Assembly: GCA_000485475.1 (NCBI GenBank)
Contig: AXYY01000130.1
Location: 1-12,682, forward strand
Direction: 5' to 3'
DNA: 12,682 nt
From: Candidatus Ancillula trichonymphae ImTpAt
Lineage (GTDB): Bacteria; Actinomycetota; Actinomycetes; Actinomycetales; Bifidobacteriaceae
This document shows, one piece after another, positions 1-6,435 of this stretch (its first letter is position 1; each line of letters opens with the position of its first letter). The notes under the pieces were generated by a model that was given only the letters and a program-made list of their open reading frames with translations, ran no database searches and was not told the origin of the DNA. A program made the position numbers and the translations under genes.

Positions 1-890
1 CTCTCGATGACCCCGAGCGCCCAATCAGCAGAATTATCGTGCTTGGCTTTATCCAAAGCTGACTGCAACCGCCACTGCGCGTCCAAGTTTAGAGTCGTCT
101 TGACATTATGCCCATCAACCGCTTGCTTCTTCACGCTTTTGGTTGATGGAATCTTCTCCCCACGACTACCAGTTTCATAAATGTATTCACCAGGTTGTCC
201 AGTCAACTCATCGTCCATCATCAGCTCAATGCCTGCGGACGCCTTGATTTTATCCACACCATCGTCATCTGTATGTGCATTTGCTGAACCTACTTCAGGA
301 CCTGCAATATTCCCATTCGGATATACGCGCGAGGGCACTTTCTTGTAGCTAACCATACCGCCTAGATTCAATGCAACAACTTTGCGCTGAACTGCTGGAT
401 CAACATCTTTTGCAATAATCTTGTACTGAGACTCGCCGTTGAGCTTGTATGCTAATTCTTGCTGATTCTGCCCGAGCAGCGGAGCAAGCATCTGAGCAAC
501 TCCGCACGCTCCATCTTGCGCAACATCATGGCCGTTGATCTGATGACAACTGTTCGAGTTAGTGCCAGTGCAGTGTATTGGTTGCCAAGATTGGATCAAC
601 TTCTGATCAACTGCAATGGTATATTTGTCAACTGAAGTTGCGAGCACAATATTGGAATCATCAAGAATATCGCCTCGTCTACCAAGTTGCACTTCTTTTG
701 CAGTTCTACTGAGGCGCGCCGTTTTAGCCAAATCTGATCCCTGCACAATCTGCACCCGTATTAAACCACCAGCAAGAACCAATATCAGCAAGATTATAAA
801 TCCACGCATGAACTTATACCGCGCAGTTTTCACATCGAAGTTGTTGGCGGCGCTCACTAAAAAATCACTAGTGCTGTATTGTGGCTTCAT
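1..890 (-). CDS. ftsI: FtsI / PBP3-type peptidoglycan transpeptidase, 3' end cut by window edge
   Basis: This is the septal class B penicillin-binding protein that cross-links peptidoglycan during division. From an ATG at 890-888 the frame stays open for 296 codons to the window edge. It has a short cytoplasmic N-terminus, one membrane segment at about residues 28-45, then the conserved RRGDILDD motif (about 71-78, the class B RRGxIxDR-like signature) and LATSVDKYTIAVD. The family-typical RVYPNGNIAGPEVGSA and ELTGQPGEYIYETG follow in the dimerisation domain. The transpeptidase domain with the catalytic SxxK serine lies beyond the window. The start overlaps the end of the FtsL-like gene by 23 nt. 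A purine-rich AAGGAAGAAG lies about 15 nt upstream, so translational coupling is likely. The gene order mraZ-rsmH-ftsL-ftsI is the classic dcw order. No frame damage is seen. Confidence 0.93.
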   Translation of the reverse strand, partial: MKPQYSTSDFLVSAANNFDVKTARYKFMRGFIILLILVLAGGLIRVQIVQGSDLAKTARLSRTAKEVQLGRRGDILDDSNIVLATSVDKYTIAVDQKLIQSWQPIHCTGTNSNSCHQINGHDVAQDGACGVAQMLAPLLGQNQQELAYKLNGESQYKIIAKDVDPAVQRKVVALNLGGMVSYKKVPSRVYPNGNIAGPEVGSANAHTDDDGVDKIKASAGIELMMDDELTGQPGEYIYETGSRGEKIPSTKSVKKQAVDGHNVKTTLNLDAQWRLQSALDKAKHDNSADWALGVIE

Positions 891-1335
891 AGGCACGATC
901 TGCTTCTTCCTTTGTCAACTGATAATTACTGATGTGGTTGTTATCAAGGTTAACCACAATGGTCTTATCGCGCAGTATCATGCCCAGTTTGCTTGCCTCA
1001 CTTGGAATTACAGTTCCCTTCTCTTCCATCTGCACATTCAGCGCCTGTGTGTCCTCATTCAACTTGGAAATCTGCGACTCAAGCGTACTTACCCTAATAG
1101 AAAGTCCAGAAACTAACGTGTTGAGCACCATAACGCCCACGAACCCCAGAATTACTACCGCAAAAAGTACAACGGTAAATGCTGAGTTGGTTAAAGTCCC
1201 CCCAACTTCGGCTTTAACCAAATTCAACTTCGGTTTCTCAAATTCTTCCCTAACTGCATACTGAGCGCTGCTCGTGCGTCTTGATGTATGCGCAACCTGC
1301 GCTCTACCGTATCCCAAACTCAAAGCACCTCGCAT
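868..1335 (-). CDS. ftsL: FtsL-like single-pass division protein
   Basis: This is a 155-residue protein with a charged cytoplasmic N-terminus of about 50 residues and one hydrophobic segment (about 52-75, containing FTVVLFAVVILGFVGVMVL). It is followed by a heptad-like stretch (STLESQISKLNEDTQALNVQ) typical of the extracytoplasmic coiled coil of FtsL/FtsB proteins. Sequence conservation in this family is weak, so the call rests on topology, size and position between rsmH and ftsI. FtsL partners FtsB and FtsQ to activate septal FtsW/FtsI. The ATG overlaps the rsmH stop by 16 nt and has no clear ribosome-binding site, which suggests reinitiation from rsmH. The end overlaps ftsI by 23 nt. The frame is intact. 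Confidence 0.8.
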   Translation of the reverse strand: MRGALSLGYGRAQVAHTSRRTSSAQYAVREEFEKPKLNLVKAEVGGTLTNSAFTVVLFAVVILGFVGVMVLNTLVSGLSIRVSTLESQISKLNEDTQALNVQMEEKGTVIPSEASKLGMILRDKTIVVNLDNNHISNYQLTKEEADRAYEATIQH

Positions 1336-2294
1336 TCATCGAGTGCTCGCGTTTTTTCCACACACCGCAAACGAACAGATTTTGCACGACTATTCTCCAG
1401 TACTTCATCATCACTCGCACCTTTACCGTTGACAATAACTTTCAAGTACGGTTTCTTCGCATCCGCCGGATTAAACGGAAACCCAAGTTGTTTGTACTTC
1501 AAATCGATGAACTCTTCAGTTCCTTTTTTGAATATGTTCTTGGTAACCATATCTTCTCCAGAGTGAAACGAAAGTACAAGAATTCTACCGCCTATTTTTA
1601 GTGCAAGAATTGCTTTTTCAAGACCTCTTGTAATCTGTTCCATCTCACCGTTGACCTGCATACGCAGCGCCTGGAAAGTGCGTTTAATCGAAGACAGCGC
1701 ATCCTTTCTTGCTGAATTCGGTAACGCCATGCGGACAGTTGACGCAAGTTCGTCAGTTGTTGTTGGATCACCAGCCTTGATTTTCTTGGCAATTTGAAAT
1801 GCGTACCTCTCACCAGAATTCTCGCAGATTACGCTTGTCAGCTCGTTAACGCTCAGGCGCCTGATCAACTCAAGTGCAGTTTCCCCAGTAGTTTGGTCCA
1901 TACGCATGTCCAAAGGTGCGTCTTTAGTATACGAAAATCCACGCTCTTTATCATCAAGTTGCATTGAGCTGACCCCAAAATCAAACAGAATTGCATCAGG
2001 TCTCGCACTTTCAGCCTCCAAAACAGCATCTAGTTCAGAATATTGCGCATGATGAGCGGTGAACCTGTGCGAAAACTTGCCCAAACGATTTCTACTGAAT
2101 TGAATCGCACGAAAATCTCGGTCAATTCCAATGACTTTCAGCTCAGACAAATTCAGCAAGAAGTACTCACTGTGCCCGCCAAGTCCGAGCGTGCAGTCCA
2201 AGAAAAAACTACTGGAACTCGTGAGTGCAGGGGCTAGTAGTTCGTAGGTTGTTTTAAGCATGACTGGAATGTGCTGAGGCGTAGAAGTTGTCAT
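1320..2294 (-). CDS. rsmH: 16S rRNA m4C1402 methyltransferase RsmH (MraW)
   Basis: RsmH transfers a methyl group from S-adenosylmethionine to N4 of C1402 in the ribosomal P site. The 324-residue length is normal for the family. Visible motifs are HIPVML at the N-terminus, the SAM-binding DCTLGLGGHS (about residues 33-42), GIDRD (about 56-60), and the family signature FDFGVSSMQLDDKERGFSY followed by DAPLDMRMD (about 105-133). IKRTFQALRMQVN and LVLSFHSGEDMV follow later; the last is usually SFHSLED, a small deviation. The ATG overlaps the mraZ stop in an ATGA, and AGGAGG lies about 13 nt upstream. The gene is co-transcribed with mraZ and shows no damage. Confidence 0.96.
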   Translation of the reverse strand: MTTSTPQHIPVMLKTTYELLAPALTSSSSFFLDCTLGLGGHSEYFLLNLSELKVIGIDRDFRAIQFSRNRLGKFSHRFTAHHAQYSELDAVLEAESARPDAILFDFGVSSMQLDDKERGFSYTKDAPLDMRMDQTTGETALELIRRLSVNELTSVICENSGERYAFQIAKKIKAGDPTTTDELASTVRMALPNSARKDALSSIKRTFQALRMQVNGEMEQITRGLEKAILALKIGGRILVLSFHSGEDMVTKNIFKKGTEEFIDLKYKQLGFPFNPADAKKPYLKVIVNGKGASDDEVLENSRAKSVRLRCVEKTRALDECEVL

Positions 2295-2752
2295 AATCTG
2301 GGCAGTACCTCCTGACTAGTTTGCGAATACGCATCAATATTACTCTGCAAGTATTCGTCCCATGCGCGCGTGTCCCACACCTCAAGTCTGGTTCCCGCAC
2401 CGATCAGCACAACATCCCGATCCAAATTCGCATAAGTGCGTAGAATCTGCGGAATTGTAACTCTTCCCTGTTTGTCAAGCGCTTCATCAACTGCACCAGA
2501 CAGGAAAATGCGCAAGTAATCACGAGAGAGCTTGTCCCCAAGAGGTGCATTTTTAATCTGCGTGTATATGTTCTTGAACTCATTCATTGGCAGTATGTAC
2601 AAGCACCGCTCTTGTCCGCGAGTCATCACCAGTCCGCGCTCTAGTGCGCCCCTAAACTTGGTAGGTAAAACCAACCGCGCCTTGTCATCCAATCTTGGCG
2701 TGTAAGTTCCCAGCAACAAATCTGGGATCAAGTCATCAACAGTTTCTGCCAT
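2291..2752 (-). CDS. mraZ: MraZ, transcriptional regulator of the division cluster
   Basis: MraZ is a ring-forming DNA-binding protein with two AbrB/SpoVT-type half-domains. It binds short direct repeats in front of its own operon. This copy has 153 residues, a usual length. The first domain holds LGTYTPRLDDKARLVLPTKF (about 14-33) and the second ALDKQGRVTIPQILR (about 91-105), each with the conserved D-x-x-(A/G)-R core. The ATG at 2752-2750 is preceded by AGGTGA at 7-nt scale spacing. The predicted transcription start is close to that ribosome-binding site, so the 5' leader is only about 10 nt. It is the first gene of the overlapping dcw operon. Confidence 0.96.
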   Translation of the reverse strand: MAETVDDLIPDLLLGTYTPRLDDKARLVLPTKFRGALERGLVMTRGQERCLYILPMNEFKNIYTQIKNAPLGDKLSRDYLRIFLSGAVDEALDKQGRVTIPQILRTYANLDRDVVLIGAGTRLEVWDTRAWDEYLQSNIDAYSQTSQEVLPRL

Positions 2753-2761
2753 TCGTTCACC

Positions 2762-2791
2762 TGGACTCCATTATACACCACTCTCCTCCAC
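2762..2791 (-). promoter_or_regulatory. MraZ operator: three 10-bp-spaced boxes over the promoter
   Basis: Three consecutive decamers on the minus strand read GTGGAGGAGA, GTGGTGTATA and ATGGAGTCCA, all with a (G/A)TGG core at 10-bp period. They cover the spacer, the -10 box and the transcription start of the mraZ promoter. MraZ proteins are known to bind tandem TGG-type repeats at about 10-bp spacing in front of mraZ. Negative autoregulation by occlusion is therefore the natural reading. Confidence 0.72.
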
Positions 2792-2798
2792 ATGTCAA
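2770..2798 (-). promoter_or_regulatory. Consensus sigma70-type promoter of the mraZ operon
   Basis: Read on the minus strand, TTGACA (2798-2793) is followed by exactly 17 bp and then TATAAT (2775-2770), a perfect match to both consensus hexamers. The predicted start is near 2763, about 11 nt before the mraZ ATG. This is the strongest promoter-like sequence in the window. Confidence 0.9.
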
Positions 2799-2918
2799 GT
2801 AAGATGGAGCAGTTTTTATAAAAAATATCAACCGCTGACAATGAAATCTGCACACTAAGCCGTCAAGAGTTGGCTAAAACACAAAGAAAACTCAGGACTT
2901 GCAGAAAACTACAAGTTT

Positions 2919-2938
2919 GTGGAGTAAAGTGGAGAAAA
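2919..2938 (+). promoter_or_regulatory. Second MraZ-box-like pair, oriented towards ruvB
   Basis: Two adjacent decamers, GTGGAGTAAA and GTGGAGAAAA, repeat at a 10-bp period on the plus strand. They share the GTGGAG core with the first box of the mraZ operator. They lie about 130 bp from that operator and about 115 bp upstream of ruvB, in the 280-bp divergent intergenic region. The remainder of this region (about 2800-2918 and 2940-3017) shows no other signal I can support. Confidence 0.5.
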
Positions 2939-3017
2939 TCTACGCAGTAGTTTGTACGTGCGCTCCGTTCGCTGAGGTCTAAGTATTTTCATGCTCTGCA
3001 AAATGTCATAGGCTGTA

Positions 3018-3026
3018 TGGTATAAT
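3018..3026 (+). promoter_or_regulatory. Extended -10 promoter of ruvB
   Basis: TGG followed by TATAAT (3021-3026) is a perfect -10 with an upstream TGn extension. No convincing -35 is visible at 16-18 bp, as expected for extended -10 promoters. A start 7 nt downstream falls on or next to the ATG at 3034, implying a leaderless mRNA. Confidence 0.75.
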
Positions 3027-3033
3027 TGTAGTG

Positions 3034-4044
3034 ATGAGTTCTGAAGATGTGCGCATTAGCAATTCGCAGGCAATTGAAACTGAAAAGTCGGTGGAGGCTA
3101 GTTTGCGCCCGAACAATCTTGATGATTTTGCTGGTCAGAAAGCCGTTGTCAATCAGTTGTCGCTGCTGTTGAAGGGCGCATTGGGTCGCTCAGCGCCGCC
3201 AGATCACATATTGTTTGCCGGACCTCCAGGCCTTGGTAAAACTACGCTGTCGATGATCGTTGCAAATGAACTGGGTGTCCCGTTGCGCTTGACTTCTGGT
3301 CCTGCACTCGCACATTCTGGTGATTTGGCGTCGATACTGTCTTCATTAACTGAGGGTGAAGTGCTTTTCGTTGACGAAATCCACCGCATGGCTAAATCAG
3401 CACAAGAGATGTTGTATGTTGCTATGGAGGACTTCCGTGTTGATGTTGTTGTTGGTCATGGAGTTGGTGCAACCGCCATTGCACTTCCACTTCCGCATTT
3501 TACGGTGATTGGTGCCACTACTCGTTCTGGACTACTGCCCGCACCACTTCGGGACCGTTTTGGATTTATTGCACAAATGGACTTCTACGATGTTAATGAG
3601 TTGGTCAAGATTTTGCGAAGATCTGCGCGGATTTTGTCACTGGACATTGAAGAAAGTGCGGCACTTGAAATTGCAAAGCGCTCACGAGGAACTGCACGCA
3701 TTGCGAACCGAATACTGCGGCGGGTGCGGGACTGGAGTGAAGTTTATGGAAGTGGAATTATCGACATGGAGTCCACCCTGAAGGCGCTAGAATTATACGA
3801 GATTGACACTGCAGGACTTGACAGACTCGACAGACTTGTGCTAGAAGCGATAGTCACTAAATTTCGTGGCGGTCCAGTTGGAATCACAACACTTTCGAGC
3901 TCAGTTGGAGAAGAGGCGGAAACAATTGAATCAGTTGTTGAACCCTTTCTTGTGCGCACAGGTTTCGTGGCAAGAACTAAACGCGGCCGTATCACAACTG
4001 ATAAAGCACTAGAATATTTAAACAACAAAAAGGAAACTAGATGA
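3034..4044 (+). CDS. ruvB: RuvB Holliday-junction branch-migration ATPase
   Basis: RuvB is the hexameric AAA+ motor that, with RuvA, drives branch migration of Holliday junctions. The chosen start gives 336 residues, a normal length. The motifs, at about these residues, are Walker A GPPGLGKT (63-70), Walker B LFVDEIHR (111-118), sensor I GATTRSG (160-166) and the arginine finger in PLRDRFG (171-177). Further on are RSRGTARIANRILRR (usually RSRGTPRIAN) and the C-terminal winged-helix region FRGGPVGITTLSSSVGEE and EPFLVRTGF. A GTG three nt upstream (3031) is in frame, but the ATG at 3034 sits exactly where the -10 box predicts transcription to begin and is preferred. There is no Shine-Dalgarno sequence. 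No ruvA or ruvC lies upstream, whereas actinobacteria usually carry ruvCAB. The stop overlaps the next ORF in ATGA. Confidence 0.96.
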   Translation: MSSEDVRISNSQAIETEKSVEASLRPNNLDDFAGQKAVVNQLSLLLKGALGRSAPPDHILFAGPPGLGKTTLSMIVANELGVPLRLTSGPALAHSGDLASILSSLTEGEVLFVDEIHRMAKSAQEMLYVAMEDFRVDVVVGHGVGATAIALPLPHFTVIGATTRSGLLPAPLRDRFGFIAQMDFYDVNELVKILRRSARILSLDIEESAALEIAKRSRGTARIANRILRRVRDWSEVYGSGIIDMESTLKALELYEIDTAGLDRLDRLVLEAIVTKFRGGPVGITTLSSSVGEEAETIESVVEPFLVRTGFVARTKRGRITTDKALEYLNNKKETR

Positions 4045-4202
4045 ATGACAATTCAAGTGAAAAATCAGCACCTGATGATGAATATCTGGCATCAATTAAA
4101 GAGCGCCTGAGAGTGACGCAGAAGTCAGACTACAAGAGTAAAATATCCAGATTCGAGGACATCTACAGCGAACTTCAACAGATGATGAATGACAACAGTT
4201 GA
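4041..4202 (+). CDS. Unknown 53-residue charged protein coupled to ruvB
   Basis: This short frame starts at an ATG that overlaps the ruvB stop in ATGA, with AGGA about 6 nt upstream. It encodes 53 residues, rich in charged and polar residues and probably helical (for example YLASIKERLRV, ISRFEDIYSELQQMM). It has no signal peptide, membrane segment or cysteine. I do not recognise the family. It is not YajC, which often follows ruvB, since it lacks a membrane segment. The coupling and good ribosome-binding site support a real gene, possibly helping RuvB, but that role is only inference from position. It ends 14 bp before the convergent hemW end. Confidence 0.6.
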   Translation: MNDNSSEKSAPDDEYLASIKERLRVTQKSDYKSKISRFEDIYSELQQMMNDNS

Positions 4203-4216
4203 CGCTTTCTACTCCG

Positions 4217-5485
4217 TTACTCCATCACGCACTGAGGACAGGACAAGCACTGCGAAGTGTTGTATTTTGGACAACTTCGCGCAGAGTTGGTGCGGTTTTG
4301 TAGTTCATCTTCAACCAGAATACGCACAATCTCGTCATTTAGCAATCTACCCTTGACAGTAGGCCTAAAATCTTCTGGATTGACCAATTCTGCTGCAATC
4401 AATTTTTCTAGTGTTTTGTACGTGCAGTTCGTTATGGGGGCGTTCAGGCGCGCGCGAAGTAAAGCACTTTCGTACAACTTTTCGCGCTCATTCAGCACCT
4501 CTTCTGCTTCAACCAGCAGTTTCCCGTCTCGCACTAACTGGACGTACTCGTAAACTGCTGAAATATTCCAGAACCGCTTTGATACAGTTAAAGCATTCTG
4601 CGAGCGTGTGGTAGAATCTACGCGGAGACTTGAATGTGCGGATGGTCCAATTCCGATGTACTCGCCATTTAGCCAGTAGTTAAGATTATGCGTGGATCGG
4701 TTCTCGCCAGGTTTATCAGACAACTTCTCCCAGTTGGACACCTCATACCAATCATAACCAGAATTCTGCAGAATTTCATCAGCACGTTCATATTTCAGCG
4801 CCTGGAAATCCTCATCAACCTGCACCAACTTGCCGCGCTTTATTTGCTTGGCTAGACGAACGCCATCTTCTAGTGTCAACGCATACAGGCTCAGATGATC
4901 CGCATCCAACTTCACTGCTGATTTTACGGAGTTCTCCCAAGATTCAAGAGTTTCGGCTGGAGTTCCGTAAATCAAGTCCAGATTTATCTTCAACCCCAGT
5001 TGCTTCGCCTCTTGCACTATTCCTTGAACGTCTTGCACCTCCTGCGTTCGTTCAAGCGTGCGAAGAACTTGTGCATCAAATGATTGAACACCAACTGAAA
5101 GTCTGTTCACGCCACCAGAATGCAACGTGCTCAAATACTTCTGCCGTTGACCAAATCTGATGCCCGGATTTGTCTCAACCGTGATTTCTGCACCTTCCAA
5201 AATTCCACGCGAAAAGTTGTTAATCTCCTGAATTATGAAGCATATATCTTCTGCCTTGAGAATGGTTGGCGTTCCTCCACCGAAGAAGACGGACGACACT
5301 TGACAAGTTCGCAGAATTTCAGCTCGCCCGAGCAATTCAGCGCGCAGAGTCCACTTGAATTCATCTACCAGTGTATTTAACTTCTCGTTTGACTTACTTG
5401 TTCCGATTTGCAGGGCGCAGAAATCACAGTATCCGCACTTGAACTCGCAAAATGGCACATGTACATATACTGCAACTTCTCTCAT
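4217..5485 (-). CDS. hemW: HemW-type radical SAM haem chaperone, with cysteine-rich tail
   Basis: HemW proteins resemble coproporphyrinogen dehydrogenase HemN but act as haem chaperones carrying a radical-SAM 4Fe-4S cluster. The cluster motif CEFKCGYC (C13, C17, C20; Cx3Cx2C) is followed by DF, as in HemW rather than the CxC of HemN. An extra Cys is at 23. Also visible are FFGGGTPT (about 67-74), ETNPG, VGVQSFD, LDLIYGTP and GIGPSAHS. The 422 residues slightly exceed the usual 370-410. The normal end (KGRLLNDEIVRILV) is followed by about 28 extra residues carrying four cysteines (Cx7Cx2Cx2C). The ATG lies 10 nt after a TATAAT box and no ribosome-binding site is present, so the message is probably leaderless. 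The gene is intact and convergent with ruvB and its partner ORF. Confidence 0.93.
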   Translation of the reverse strand: MREVAVYVHVPFCEFKCGYCDFCALQIGTSKSNEKLNTLVDEFKWTLRAELLGRAEILRTCQVSSVFFGGGTPTILKAEDICFIIQEINNFSRGILEGAEITVETNPGIRFGQRQKYLSTLHSGGVNRLSVGVQSFDAQVLRTLERTQEVQDVQGIVQEAKQLGLKINLDLIYGTPAETLESWENSVKSAVKLDADHLSLYALTLEDGVRLAKQIKRGKLVQVDEDFQALKYERADEILQNSGYDWYEVSNWEKLSDKPGENRSTHNLNYWLNGEYIGIGPSAHSSLRVDSTTRSQNALTVSKRFWNISAVYEYVQLVRDGKLLVEAEEVLNEREKLYESALLRARLNAPITNCTYKTLEKLIAAELVNPEDFRPTVKGRLLNDEIVRILVEDELQNRTNSARSCPKYNTSQCLSCPQCVME

Positions 5486-5495
5486 CTACCACAAC

Positions 5496-5501
5496 ATTAT
5501 A
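5496..5501 (-). promoter_or_regulatory. -10 box of hemW
   Basis: On the minus strand TATAAT (5501-5496) stands 10 nt before the hemW ATG, in the context GGTGTATAATG that also occurs before mraZ and hom. No good -35 is found at 17 bp (TGTACC). The predicted transcript has at most a 3-4 nt leader. Confidence 0.65.
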
Positions 5502-5533
5502 CACCTTGTGAACCTTTTGGTACAGGTGTCGCA

Positions 5534-6262
5534 CTAACACATGCCAAGTTTATAGCCGTAGCACTTTTCTGTCACGATTAGCTTCGCGGCTACTGGATCG
5601 ACCAACTTGATTTTCCTGCGAAGTGAACTTGCGTGCGTGTTCAGGTTGGCTTCATTACTCATAGATCGGTAACCGTCGTAGTTCCACAAAATACCGAAGA
5701 GTTTTATCTCTTGAGACTGGATAATTGGACACCTTGATCAATGTCAGAAGAAATTGGTACTCTTTCCTAGTTAACTTAATCTTACGGCCATTAACTTTTA
5801 TCTCACGCGTCCATTCATTAAGTGAAATGTTCTCGTAAGTATACTCATGCTCCTTTTGCAGGTCTTTCCCGTATGAATACCGCAAATCAGTGCGTTTATC
5901 TTCGAGATTAGTTCAGGTGAACTAATATGGTTTTACTATGTACTCATCTGCACCACAATCAAAGGACTCAATTTTATCTGTTAGCTTATCACTTAAAGAC
6001 AGAACAAGAATTAACAATGGATTATCCTCGTAGTTTGAAATATCACGAATTTTAATAATATCGGACGAGTTTTTTGTACCCGCATAATCCAATATCACCA
6101 AATTATAACTACTAGCTGAAGATGCTTCAAGTTCACCGAGAACTCTTCAAGTTTAGCATATTCAGTTATATTATACTGCTCCTGCAAAACGTGAGACAGC
6201 ACCTCATTTTTTCCAGCACTATCACTAATAATTGCAATATTCCGATTTTTCATCTTCTTCAT
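5534..6262 (-). pseudogene. OmpR/PhoB-family response regulator, broken by frameshifts
   Basis: Pieces of one response regulator occur in order on the minus strand but in changing frames. The N-terminal part starts at an ATG (6262) with GGAGG 4 nt upstream and encodes KNRNIAIISDSAGKNE. After a shift near 6107 come the phosphoacceptor region NLVILDYAGT, then PLLILVLSLSD and GADEYIVKPY of the receiver domain. Shifts near 5930 and 5888 lead to the winged-helix DNA-binding domain (ISLNEWTREIKVNGRKIKLT, KEYQFLLTLI). A last shift near 5688 gives WNYDGYRSMSNEANLNTHAS, LRRKIKLVDP and CYGYKLGMC before a stop at 5534. At least four indels make a functional product very unlikely. No partner histidine kinase is in the window. 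The open piece at 5655-5885 is only the DNA-binding domain and not a gene of its own. Confidence 0.88.
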
Positions 6263-6266
6263 TTAA

Positions 6267-6295
6267 CCTCCGTTTTCGAATTTAACAGCATTATA
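6267..6295 (-). promoter_or_regulatory. Former promoter and ribosome-binding site of the response regulator
   Basis: TATAAT (6295-6290) and GGAGG (6271-6267) precede the ATG at 6262. Unlike ruvB, hemW and hom this start had a leader of about 20 nt with a strong Shine-Dalgarno sequence. No clear -35 is seen. The remaining stretch to the end of comEC (6296-6435) is AT-rich and shows nothing I can name. Confidence 0.55.
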
Positions 6296-6435
6296 CCGCG
6301 CACAGTTTTAATATAATCATACGAAAAATGTAAAATCATCATCAAAACAAAAAATGTTACTAGCTGTTGAGTAGTTACAAAATCTGACTACTTTTCATTG
6401 AAAGTTACCATGTTGTAATTCTGCGTCAAGTCCGA

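Noticed and set aside
2043..2237. Plus-strand frame opposite rsmH, and similar plus-strand frames opposite ftsL, hemW and hom.
   Set aside because: These are shadows of well-conserved genes on the other strand, with no ribosome-binding sites or recognisable domains.
5655..5885. Stand-alone 76-aa DNA-binding protein.
   Set aside because: It is the winged-helix part of the broken response regulator, with the rest of the domain in the adjacent frame.
5908..5925. Palindrome TTAGTTCA-GG-TGAACTAA.
   Set aside because: It falls inside the former coding sequence for the SSPELIS segment of the response regulator, so it is probably chance.
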